Source: Liolophura sinensis
Taxonomy: Eukaryota > Mollusca > Polyplacophora > Chitonida > Chitonidae
NCBI RefSeq assembly: GCF_032854445.1
Contig: NW_027017966.1
Coordinates: 124,001 to 188,000, forward strand
Reading direction: 5' to 3'
Length of the DNA: 64,000 nt
In this document: in pieces, positions 9,902 through 22,556 of the stretch
Layout: each line of letters opens with the position of its first letter
Numbering within the stretch: position 1 is the stretch's first letter
Position numbers and translations under genes: made by a program
Notes under the pieces: generated by a model
Told to the model about the DNA's origin: nothing
Databases searched by the model: none
What the model saw: only the letters and a program-made list of their open reading frames with translations

Positions 9902-12900
9902 TAACTATGTACAATCGCGACTGGTCATTACTATATTCAACTTTTCATTATAAGTTATGTGCCCTTCGGTAGCCCAGACGACGTCAAATCTTTGGGCCAA
10001 GCCCATTTAACTCACCCAGCAAATGTCTTACTTCTAAGTCGAAGACAAACTCAATGTCTTTATCTACATGTAGAAAAACCACACCATTTGTATGTAAAAA
10101 AAACAAAAGGTACTTGATACAATCCGCTGTAAAAAGTACAATTGAACACTGACCCACATCAATAAGGTGCCAAAGGATGCGCAATTGGGCCAGGCATCTC
10201 CAGCTGTTGAAAAATTGCAAATTTCCTTGGTTTCCATGGAGTAAGAGCCGTTGCTGGGCACGTGATCTTGACATCATTGATTATTCATTTGTGGCTACAG
10301 CCAAAAGTATTGGTCGGAGAGCAACGCGGTTTGCACCATTCGATTTCTCGTCACAAAATACGTCGGATTAGCCTCTTACCAGCAGCATTGGAACAGTTTT
10401 TCTACTTTTGGATTTTTGCCTTGTCTTTTTGCGAATTGAAATCGGCTACATTAACTATGTACAATCGCGACTGGTCATTACTATATTCAACATTTCATTA
10501 TAAGTTCTGTGCCCTTCGGTAGCCCAGAGGACGTCAAATCTTTGGGCCAAGCCCATTTAACTCACCCAGCAAATGTCTTACTTCTAAGTCGAAGACAAAC
10601 TCAATGTCTTTATCTACATGTAGAAAAACCACACCATTTGTATATAAAAAAAACACAAGGTACTTGATACAACCCGCTGTAAAAAGTACAATTGAACACT
10701 GACCCACATCAATAAGGTGCCAAAGGATGCGCAATTGGGCCAGGCATCTCCAGCTGTTGAAAAATTGCAAATTTCCTTGGTTTCCATGGAGTAAGAGCCG
10801 TTGCTGGGCACGTGATCTTGACATCATTGATTATTCATTTGTGGCTACAGCCAAAAGTATTGGTCGGAGAGCAACGCGGTTTGCACCATTCGATTTCTCG
10901 TCACAAAATACGTCGGATTAGCCTCTTACCAGCAGCATTGGAACAGTTTTTCCACTTTTGGATTTTTGCCTGTTCTTTTTGCTAATTGAAATCGGCTGCA
11001 TTAACTATGTACAATCGCGACTGGTCATTACTATATTCAACTTTTCATTATAAGTTATGTGCCCTTCGGTAGCCCAGACGACGTCAAATCTTTGGGCCAA
11101 GCCCATTTAACTCACCCAACAAATGTCTTACTTCTAAGTCGAAGACAAACTCAATGTCTTTATCTACATGTAGAAAAACCACACCATTTGTATGTAAAAA
11201 AAACACAAGGTACTTGATACAACCCGCTGTAAAAAGTACAATTGAACACTGACCCACATCAATAAGGTGCCAAAGGATGCGCAATTGGGCCAGGCATCTC
11301 CAGCTGTTGAAAAATTGCAAATTTCCTTGGTTTCCATGGAGTAAGAGCCGTTGCTGGGCACGTGATCTTGACATCATTGATTATTCATTTGTGGCTACAG
11401 CCAAAAGTATTGGTCGGAGAGCAACGCGGTTTGCACCATTCGATTTCTCATCACAAAATACGTCGGATTAGCCTCTTACCAGCAGCATTGGAACAGTTTT
11501 TCCACTTTTGGATTTTTGCCTGTTCTTTTTGCTAATTGAAATCGGCTACATTAACTATGTACAATCGCGACTGGTCATTACTATATTCAACTTTTCATTA
11601 TAAGTTATGTGCCCTTCGGTAGCCCAGACGACGTCAAATCTTTGGGCCAAGCCCATTTAACTCACCCAACAAATGTCTTACTTCTAAGTCGAAGACAAAC
11701 TCAATGTCTTTATCTACATGTAGAAAAACCACACCATTTGTATGTAAAAAAAACAAAAGGTACTTGATACAATCCGCTGTAAAAAGTACAATTGAACACT
11801 GACCCACATCAATAAGGTGCCAAAGGATGCGCAATTGGGCCAGGCATCTCCAGCTGTTGAAAAATTGCAAATTTCCTTGGTTTCCATGGAGTAAGAGCCG
11901 TTGCTGGGCACGTGATCTTGACATCATTGATTATTCATTTGTGGCTACAGCCAAAAGTATTGGTCGGAGAGCAACGCGGTTTGCACCATTCGATTTCTCG
12001 TCACAAAATACGTCGGATTAGCCTCTTACCAGCAGCATTGGAACAGTTTTTCCACTTTTGGATTTTTGCCTGTTCTTTTTGCTAATTGAAATCGGCTGCA
12101 TTAACTATGTACAATCGCGACTGGTCATTACTATATTCAACTTTTCATTATAAGTTATGTGCCCTTCGGTAGCCCAGACGACGTCAAATCTTTGGGTCAA
12201 GCCCATTTAACTCACCCAACAAATGTCTTACTTCTAAGTCGAAGACAAACTCAATGTCTTTATCTACATGTAGAAAAACCACACCATTTGTATATAAAAA
12301 AAACAAAAGGTACTTGATACAATCCGCTGTAAAAAGTACAATTGAACACTGACCCACATCAATAAGGTGCCAAAGGATGCGCAATTGGGCCAGGCATCTC
12401 CAGCTGTTGAAAAATTGCAAATTTCCTTGGTTTCCATGGAGTAAGAGCCGTTGCTGGGCACGTGATCTTGACATCATTGATTATTCATTTGTGGCTACAG
12501 CCAAAAGTATTGGTCGGAGAGCAACGCGGTTTGCACCATTCGATTTCTCGTCACAAAATACGTCGGATTAGCCTCTTACCAGCAGCATTGGAACAGTTTT
12601 TCCACTTTTGGATTTTTGCCTGTTCTTTTTGCTAATTGAAATCGGCTGCATTAACTATGTACAATCGCGACTGGTCATTACTATATTCAACTTTTCATTA
12701 TAAGTTCTGTGCCCTTCGGTAGCCCAGACGACGTCAAATCTTTGGGCCAAGCCCATTTAACTCACCCAACAAATGTCTTACTTCTAAGTCGAAGACAAAC
12801 TCAATGTCTTTATCTACATGTAGAAAAACCACACCATTTGTATGTAAAAAAAACAAAAGGTACTTGATACAATCCGCTGTAAAAAGTACAATTGAACACT

Positions 12901-14305
12901 GACCCACATCAATAAGGTGCCAAAGGATGCGCAATTGGGCCAGGCATCTCCAGCTGTTGAAAAATTGCAAATTTCCTTGGTTTCCATGAGTAAGAGCCGT
13001 TGCTGGGCACGTGATCTTGACATCATTGATTATTCATTTGTGGCTACAGCCAAAAGTATTGGTCGGAGAGCAACGCGGTTTGCACCATTCGATTTCTCGT
13101 CACAAAATACGTCGGATTAGCCTCTTACCAGCAGCATTGGAACAGTTTTTCTACTTTTGGATTTTTGCCTTGTCTTTTTGCGAATTGAAATCGGCTACAT
13201 TAACTATGTACAATCGCGACTGGTCATTACTATATTCAACATTTCATTATAAGTTCTGTGCCCTTCGGTAGCCCAGAGGACGTCAAATCTTTGGGCCAAG
13301 CCCATTTAACTCACCCAGCAAATGTCTTACTTCTAAGTCGAAGACAAACTCAATGTCTTTTATCTACATGTAGAAAAACCACACCATTTGTATATAAAAA
13401 AAACACAAGGTACTTGATACAACCCGCTGTAAAAAGTACAATTGAACACTGACCCACATCAATAAGGTGCCAAAGGATGCGCAATTGGGCCAGGCATCTC
13501 CAGCTGTTGAAAAATTGCAAATTTCCTTGGTTTCCATGGAGTAAGAGCCGTTGCTGGGCACGTGATCTTGACATCATTGATTATTCATTTGTGGCTACAG
13601 CCAAAAGTATTGGTCGGAGAGCAACGCGGTTTGCACCATTCGATTTCTCGTCACAAAATACGTCGGATTAGCCTCTTACCAGCAGCATTGGAACAGTTTT
13701 TCCACTTTTGGATTTTTGCCTGTTCTTTTTTGCTAATTGAAAATCGGCTACATTAACTATGTACAATCGCGACTGTCATTACTATATTCAACATTTCATT
13801 ATAAGTTATGTGCCCTTCGGTAGCCCAGACGACGTCAAATCTTTGGGCCAAACCCATTTAACCTCACCCAGCAAATGTCTTACTTCTAAGTCGAAGACAA
13901 ACTCAATGTCTTTATCTCTACATGTAGAAAAACCACACCATTTGTATCTAAAAAAAACACAAGGTACTTGATACAACCCGCTGTAAAAAGTACAATTGAA
14001 CACTGACCCACATCAATAAGGTGCCAAAGGATGCGCAATTGGGCCAGGCATCTCCAGCTGTTGAAAAATTGCAAATTTCCTTGGTTTCCATGGAGTAAGA
14101 GCCGTTGCTGGGCACGTGATCTTGACATCATTGATTATTCATTTGTGGCTACAGCCAAAAGTATTGGTCGGAGAGCAACGCGGTTTGCACCATTCGATTT
14201 CTCGTCACAAAATACGTCGGATTAGCCTCTTACCAGCAGCATTGGAACAGTTTTTCCACTTTTGGATTTTTGCCTGGTCTTTTTGCTAATTGAAATCGGC
14301 TGCAT
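9902..14305 (+). repeat. Array segment, units 19-26, with a dimer repeated five units away and an indel cluster
   Basis: Barcodes are DLH, GVY, GVH, DLH, DLY, DLH, GVY, GVD. Units 19-20 are matched by units 24-25 with an offset of about 2750 bp; both pairs share the rare cccagaggacg at about 10524 and 13273. Unit 21 has a private catcac near 11450. Units 24 (549 bp), 25 (553 bp) and 26 (552 bp) carry seven indels: a lost G near 12988, extra T near 13360, extra T near 13731, extra A near 13741, lost G near 13776, extra C near 13861 and an extra CT near 13917. Most are +/-1 in short runs, so sequence quality must be checked. Confidence 0.85.
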
Positions 14306-17300
14306 TAACTATGTACAATCGCGACTGGTCATTACTATATTCAACTTTTCATTATAAGTTATGTGCCCTTCGGTAGCCCAGACGACGTCAAATCTTTGGG
14401 CCAAGCCCATTTAACTCACCCAACAAATGTCTTACTTCTAAGTCGAAGACAAACTCAATGTCTTTATCTACATGTAGAAAAACCACACCATTTGTATGTA
14501 AAAAAAAACACAAGGTACTTGACACAACCCGCTGTAAAAAGTACAATTGAACACTGACCCACATCAATAAGGTGCCAAAGGATGCGCAATTGGGCCAGGC
14601 ATCTCCAGCTGTTGAAAAATTGCAAATTTCCTTGGTTTCCATGGAGTAAGAGCCGTTGCTGGGCACGTGATCTTGACATCATTGATTATTCATTTGTGGC
14701 TACAGCCAAAAGTATTGGTCGGAGAGCAACGCGGTTTGCACCATTCGATTTCTCGTCACAAAATACGTCGGATTAGCCTCTTACCAGCAGCATTGGAACA
14801 GTTTTTCCACTTTTGGATTTTTGCCTGGTCATTTTGCTAATTGAAATCGGCTACATTAACTATGTACAATCGCGACTGGTCATTACTCTATTCAACATTT
14901 CATTATAAGTTATGTGCCCTTCGGTAGCCCAGACGACGTCAAATCTTTGGGCCAAGCCCATTTAACTCACCCAGCAAATGTCTTACTTCTAAGTCGAAGA
15001 CAAACTCAATGTCTTTATCTACATGTAGAAAAACCACACCATTTGTATATAAAAAAAACACAAGGTACTTGATACAACCCGCTGTAAAAAGTACAATTAA
15101 ACACTGACCCACATCAATAAGGTGCCAAAGGATGCGCAATTGGGCCAGGCATCTCCAGCTGTTGAAAAATTGCAAATTTCCTTGGTTTCCATGGAGTAAG
15201 AGCCGTTGCTGGGCACGTGATCTTGACATCATTGATTATTCATTTGTGGCTACAGCCAAAAGTATTGGTCGGAGAGCAACGCGGTTTGCACCATTCGATT
15301 TCTCGTCACAAAATACGTCGGATTAGCCTCTTACCAGCAGCATTGGAACAGTTTTTCCACTTTTGGATTTTTGCCTGGTCATTTTGCTAATTGAAATCGG
15401 CTGCATTAACTATGTACAATCGCGACTGGTCATTACTATATTCAACTTTTCATTATAAGTTATGTGCCCTTCGGTAGCCCAGACGACGTCAAATCTTTGG
15501 GCCAAGCCCATTTAACTTACCCAACAAATGTCTTACTTCTAAGTCGAAGACAAACTCAATGTCTTTATCTACATGTAGAAAAACCACACCATTTGTATGT
15601 AAAAAAAACACAAGGTACTTGATACAATCCGCTGTAAAAAGTACAATTGAACACTGACCCACATCAATAAGGTGCCAAAGGATGCGCAATTGGGCCAGGC
15701 ATCTCCAGCTGTTGAAAAATTGCAAATTTCCTTGGTTTCCATGGAGTAAGAGCCGTTGCTGGGCACGTGATCGTGACATCATTGATTATTCATTTGTGGC
15801 TACAGCCAAAAGTATTGGTCGGAGAGCAACGCGGTTTGCACCATTCGATTTCTCGTCACAAAATACGTCGGATTAGCCTCTTACCAGCAGCATTGGAACA
15901 GTTTTTCTACTTTTGGATTTTTGCCTTGTCTTTTTGCGAATTGAAATCGGCTACATTAACTATGTACAATCGCGACTGGTCATTACTATATTCAACTTTT
16001 CATTATAAGTTATGTGCCCTTCGGTAGCCCAGACGACGTCAAATCTTTGGGCCAAGCCCATTTAACTCACCCAGCAAATGTCTTACTTCTAAGTCGAAGA
16101 CAAACTCAATGTCTTTATCTACATGTAGAAAAACCACACCATTTGTATATAAAAAAAACACAAGGTACTTGATACAATCCGCTGTAAAAAGTACAATTGA
16201 ACACTGACCCACATCAATAAGGTGCCAAAGGATGCGCAATTGGGCCAGGCATCTCCAGCTGTTGAAAAATTGCAAATTTCCTTGGTTTCCATGGAGTAAG
16301 AGCCGTTGCTGGGCACGTGATCTTGACATCATTGATTATTCATTTGTGGCTACAGCCAAAAGTATTGGTCGGAGAGCAACGCGGTTTGCACCATTCGATT
16401 TCTCGTCACAAAATACGTCGGATTAGCCTCTTACCAGCAGCATTGGAACAGTTTTTCTACTTTTGGATTTTTGCCTGGTCTTTTTGCGAATTAAAATCGG
16501 CTACATTAACTATGTACAATCGCGACTGGTCATTACTATATTCAACTTTTCATTATAAGTTCTGTGCCCTTCGGTAGCCCAGACGACGTCAAATCTTTGG
16601 GCCAAGCCCATTTAACTCACCCAGCAAATGTCTTACTTCTAAGTCGAAGACAAACTCAATGTCTTTATCTACATGTAGAAAAACCACACCATTTGTATAT
16701 AAAAAAAACAAAAGGTACTTGATACAATCCGCTGTAAAAAGTACAATTGAACACTGACCCACATCAATAAGGTGCCAAAGGATGCGCAATTGGGCCAGGC
16801 ATCTCCAGCTGTTGAAAAATTGCAAATTTCCTTGGTTTCCATGGAGTAAGAGCCGTTGCTGGGCACGTGATCTTGACATCATTGATTATTCATTTGTGGC
16901 TACAGCCAAAAGTATTGGTCGGAGAGCAACGCGGTTTGCACCATTCGATTTCTCGTCACAAAATACGTCGGATTAGCCTCTTACCAGCAGCATTGGAACA
17001 GTTTTTCCACTTTTGGATTTTTGCCTGGTCATTTTGCTAATTGAAATCGGCTACATTAACTATGTACAATCGCGACTGGTCATTACTATATTCAACATTT
17101 CATTATAAGTTCTGTGCCCTTCGGTAGCCCAGACGACGTCAAATCTTTGGGCCAAGCCCATTTAACTCACCCAGCAAATGTCTTACTTCTAAGTCGAAGA
17201 CAAACTCAATGTCTTTATCTACATGTAGAAAAACCACACCATTTGTATCTAAAAAAAACACAAGGTACTTGATACAACCCGCTGTAAAAAGTACAATTGA

Positions 17301-19255
17301 ACACTGACCCACATCAATAAGGTGCCAAAGGATGCGCAATTGGGCCAGGCATCTCCAGCTGTTGAAAAATTGCAAATTTCCTTGGTTTCCATGGAGTAAG
17401 AGCCGTTGCTGGGCACGTGATCTTGACATCATTGATTATTCATTTGTGGCTACAGCCAAAAGTATTGGTCGGAGAGCAACGCGGTTTGCACCATTCGATT
17501 TCTCGTCACAAAATACGTCGGATTAGCCTCTTACCAGCAGCATTGGAACAGTTTTTCCACTTTTGGATTTTTGCCTGGTCATTTTGCTAATTGAAATCGG
17601 CTACATTAACTATGTACAATCGCGACTGGTCATTACTATATTCAACATTTCATTATAAGTTCTGTGCCCTTCGGTAGCCCAGACGACGTCAAATCTTTGG
17701 GCCAAGCCCATTTAACTCACCCAGCAAATGTCTTACTTCTAAGTCGAAGACAAACTCAATGTCTTTATCTACATGTAGAAAAACCACACCATTTGTATAT
17801 AAAAAAAACAAAAGGTACTTGATACAATCCGCTGTAAAAAGTACAATTGAACACTGACCCACATCAATAAGGTGCCAAAGGATGCGCAATTGGGCCAGGC
17901 ATCTCCAGCTGTTGAAAAATTGCAAATTTCCTTGGTTTCCATGGAGTAAGAGCCGTTGCTGGGCACGTGATCTTGACATCATTGATTATTCATTTGTGGC
18001 TACAGCCAAAAGTATTGGTCGGAGAGCAACGCGGTTTGCACCATTCGATTTCTCGTCACAAAATACGTCGGATTAGCCTCTTACCAGCAGCATTGGAACA
18101 GTTTTTCCACTTTTGGATTTTTGCCTGGTCATTTTGCTAATTGAAATCGGCTACATTAACTATGTACAATCGCGACTGGTCATTACTATATTCAACATTT
18201 CATTATAAGTTCTGTGCCCTTCGGTAGCCCAGACGACGTCAAATCTTTGGGCCAAGCCCATTTAACTCACCCAGCAAATGTCTTACTTCTAAGTCGAAGA
18301 CAAACTCAATGTCTTTATCTACATGTAGAAAAACCACACCATTTGTATATAAAAAAAACACAAGGTACTTGATACAACCCGCTGTAAAAAGTACAATTGA
18401 ACTCTGACCCACATCAATAAGGTGCCAAAGGATGCGCAATTGGGCCAGGCATCTCCAGCTGTTGAAAAATTGCAAATTTCCTTGGTTTCCATGGAGTAAG
18501 AGCCGTTGCTGGGCACGTGATCTTGACATCATTGATTATTCATTTGTGGCTACAGCCAAAAGTATTGGTCGGAGAGCAACGCGGTTTGCACCATTCGATT
18601 TCTCGTCACAAAATACGTCGGATTAGCCTCTTACCAGCAGCATTGGAACAGTTTTTCCACTTTTGGATTTTTGCCTGTTCTTTTTGCTAATTGAAATCGG
18701 CTGCATTAACTATGTACAATCGCGACTGGTCATTACTATATTCAACTTTTCATTATAAGTTATGTGCCCTTCCGTAGCCCAGACGACGTCAAATCTTTGG
18801 GCCAAGCCCATTTAACTCACCCAACAAATGTCTTACTTCTAAGTCGAAGACAAACTCAATGTCTTTATCTACATGTAGAAAAACCACACCATTTGTATGT
18901 AAAAAAAACACAAGGTACTTGATACAATCCGCTGTAAAAAGTACAATTGAACACTGACCCACATCAATAAGGTGCCAAAGGATGCGCAATTGGGCCAGGC
19001 ATCTCCAGCTGTTGAAAAATTGCAAATTTCCTTGGTTTCCATGGAGTAAGAGCCGTTGCTGGGCACGTGATCTTGACATCATTGATTATTCATTTGTGGC
19101 TACAGCCAAAAGTATTGGTCGGAGAGCAACGCGGTTTGCACCATTCGATTTCTCGTCACAAAATACGTCGGATTAGCCTCTTACCAGCAGCATTGGAACA
19201 GTTTTTCCACTTTTGGATTTTTGCCTGGTCTTTTTGCTAATTGAAATCGGCTGCA
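14306..19255 (+). repeat. Array segment, units 27-35: first copy of a long duplication
   Basis: Barcodes are GVH, GVY, DVH, DVY, DLY, GVD, DLY, GVY, DVH. Unit 27 has an A9 tract (551 bp). Units 27-31 match units 36-40 at an offset of 4950 bp. Shared rare alleles are gacacaaccc (27/36), cattactcta (14881 and 19831), gatcgtgac (about 15773 and 20723) and the same pocket order. Unit 34 carries gaactctgac near 18399, shared with unit 41 at an offset of only 3850 bp. Units 32 and 33 therefore have no counterpart in the second copy. Unit 35 has a private ccttccgtag near 18773. Confidence 0.87.
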
Positions 19256-22200
19256 TTAACTATGTACAATCGCGACTGGTCATTACTATATTCAACTTTT
19301 CATTATAAGTTATGTGCCCTTCGGTAGCCCAGACGACGTCAAATCTTTGGGCCAAGCCCATTTAACTCACCCAACAAATGTCTTACTTCTAAGTCGAAGA
19401 CAAACTCAATGTCTTTATCTACATGTAGAAAAACCACACCATTTGTATGTAAAAAAAACACAAGGTACTTGACACAACCCGCTGTAAAAAGTACAATTGA
19501 ACACTGACCCACATCAATAAGGTGCCAAAGGATGCGCAATTGGGCCAGGCATCTCCAGCTGTTGAAAAATTGCAAATTTCCTTGGTTTCCATGGAGTAAG
19601 AGCCGTTGCTGGGCACGTGATCTTGACATCATTGATTATTCATTTGTGGCTACAGCCAAAAGTATTGGTCGGAGAGCAACGCGGTTTGCACCATTCGATT
19701 TCTCGTCACAAAATACGTCGGATTAGCCTCTTACCAGCAGCATTGGAACAGTTTTTCCACTTTTGGATTTTTGCCTGGTCATTTTGCTAATTGAAATCGG
19801 CTACATTAACTATGTACAATCGCGACTGGTCATTACTCTATTCAACATTTCATTATAAGTTATGTGCCCTTCGGTAGCCCAGACGACGTCAAATCTTTGG
19901 GCCAAGCCCATTTAACTCACCCAGCAAATGTCTTACTTCTAAGTCGAAGACAAACTTAATGTCTTTATCTACATGTAGAAAAACCACACCATTTGTATAT
20001 AAAAAAAACACAAGGTACTTGATACAACCCGCTGTAAAAAGTACAATTAAACACTGACCCACATCAATAAGGTGCCAAAGGATGCGCAATTGGGCCAGGC
20101 ATCTCCAGCTGTTGAAAAATTGCAAATTTCCTTGGTTTCCATGGAGTAAGAGCCGTTGCTGGGCACGTGATCTTGACATCATTGATTATTCATTTGTGGC
20201 TACAGCCAAAAGTATTGGTCGGAGAGCAACGCGGTTTGCACCATTCGATTTCTCGTCACAAAATACGTCGGATTAGCCTCTTACCAGCAGCATTGGAACA
20301 GTTTTTCCACTTTTGGATTTTTGCCTGGTCATTTTGCTAATTGAAATCGGCTGCATTAACTATGTACAATCGCGACTGGTCATTACTATATTCAACTTTT
20401 CATTATAAGTTATGTGCCCTTCGGTAGCCCAGACGACGTCAAATCTTTGGGCCAAGCCCATTTAACTCACCCAACAAATGTCTTACTTCTAAGTCGAAGA
20501 CAAACTCAATGTCTTTATCTACATGTAGAAAAACCACACCATTTGTATGTAAAAAAAACACAAGGTACTTGATACAATCCGCTGTAAAAAGTACAATTGA
20601 ACACTGACCCACATCAATAAGGTGCCAAAGGATGCGCAATTGGGCCAGGCATCTCCAGCTGTTGAAAAATTGCAAATTTCCTTGGTTTCCATGGAGTAAG
20701 AGCCGTTGCTGGGCACGTGATCGTGACATCATTGATTATTCATTTGTGGCTACAGCCAAAAGTATTGGTCGGAGAGCAACGCGGTTTGCACCATTCGATT
20801 TCTCGTCACAAAATACGTCGGATTAGCCTCTTACCAGCAGCATTGGAACAGTTTTTCTACTTTCGGATTTTTGCCTTGTCTTTTTGCGAATTGAAATCGG
20901 CTACATTAACTATGTACAATCGCGACTGGTCATTACTATATTCAACTTTTCATTATAAGTTATGTGCCCTTCGGTAGCCCAGACGACGTCAAATCTTTGG
21001 GCCAAGCCCATTTAACTCACCCAGCAAATGTCTTACTTCTAAGTCGAAGACAAACTCAATGTCTTTATCTACATGTAGAAAAACCACACCATTTGTATAT
21101 AAAAAAAACACAAGGTACTTGATACAATCCGCTGTAAAAAGTACAATTGAACACTGACCCACATCAATAAGGTGCCAAAGGATGCGCAATTGGGCCAGGC
21201 ATCTCCAGCTGTTGAAAAATTGCAAATTTCCTTGGTTTCCATGGAGTAAGAGCCGTTGCTGGGCACGTGATCTTGACATCATTGATTATTCATTTGTGGC
21301 TACAGCCAAAAGTATTGGTCGGAGAGCAACGCGGTTTGCACCATTCGATTTCTCGTCACAAAATACGTCGGATTAGCCTCTTACCAGCAGCATTGGAACA
21401 GTTTTTCTACTTTTGGATTTTTGCCTTGTCTTTTTGCGAATTGAAATCGGCTACATTAACTATGTACAATCGCGACTGGTCATTACTATATTCAACTTTT
21501 CATTATAAGTTCTGTGCCCTTCGGTAGCCCAGACGACGTCAAATCTTTGGGCCAAGCCCATTTAACTCACCCAGCAAATGTCTTACTTCTAAGTCGAAGA
21601 CAAACTCAATGTCTTTATCTACATGTAGAAAAACCACACCATTTGTATATAAAAAAAACAAAAGGTACTTGATACAATCCGCTGTAAAAAGTACAATTGA
21701 ACACTGACCCACATCAATAAGGTGCCAAAGGATGCGCAATTGGGCCAGGCATCTCCAGCTGTTGAAAAATTGCAAATTTCCTTGGTTTCCATGGAGTAAG
21801 AGCCGTTGCTGGGCACGTGATCTTGACATCATTGATTATTCATTTGTGGCTACAGCCAAAAGTATTGGTCGGAGAGCAACGCGGTTTGCACCATTCGATT
21901 TCTCGTCACAAAATACGTCGGATTAGCCTCTTACCAGCAGCATTGGAACAGTTTTTCCACTTTTGGATTTTTGCCTGGTCATTTTGCTAATTGAAATCGG
22001 CTACATTAACTATGTACAATCGCGACTGGTCATTACTATATTCAACATTTCATTATAAGTTCTGTGCCCTTCGGTAGCCCAGACGACGTCAAATCTTTGG
22101 GCCAAGCCCATTTAACTCACCCAGCAAATGTCTTACTTCTAAGTCGAAGACAAACTCAATGTCTTTATCTACATGTAGAAAAACCACACCATTTGTATAT

Positions 22201-22556
22201 AAAAAAAACACAAGGTACTTGATACAACCCGCTGTAAAAAGTACAATTGAACTCTGACCCACATCAATAAGGTGCCAAAGGATGCGCAATTGGGCCAGGC
22301 ATCTCCAGCTGTTGAAAAATTGCAAATTTCCTTGGTTTCCATGGAGTAAGAGCCGTTGCTGGGCACGTGATCTTGACATCATTGATTATTCATTTGTGGC
22401 TACAGCCAAAAGTATTGGTCGGAGAGCAACGCGGTTTGCACCATTCGATTTCTCGTCACAAAATACGTCGGATTAGCCTCTTACCAGCAGCATTGGAACA
22501 GTTTTTCCACTTTTGGATTTTTGCCTGTTCTTTTTGCTAATTGAAATCGGCTGCAT
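19256..22556 (+). repeat. Array segment, units 36-41: second copy of the long duplication, two units shorter
   Basis: Barcodes are GVH, GVY, DVH, DVY, DLY, GVY. Units 36-40 correspond to units 27-31 and unit 41 to unit 34, so the copy lacks equivalents of units 32-33 (1100 bp). Units 31 and 33 share barcode, pocket and position-547 allele, which makes an exchange between them a simple explanation. The differences seen between copies are few, for example caaacttaatg near 19957 in unit 37 and tttcgg near 20863 in unit 38. Confidence 0.87.
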
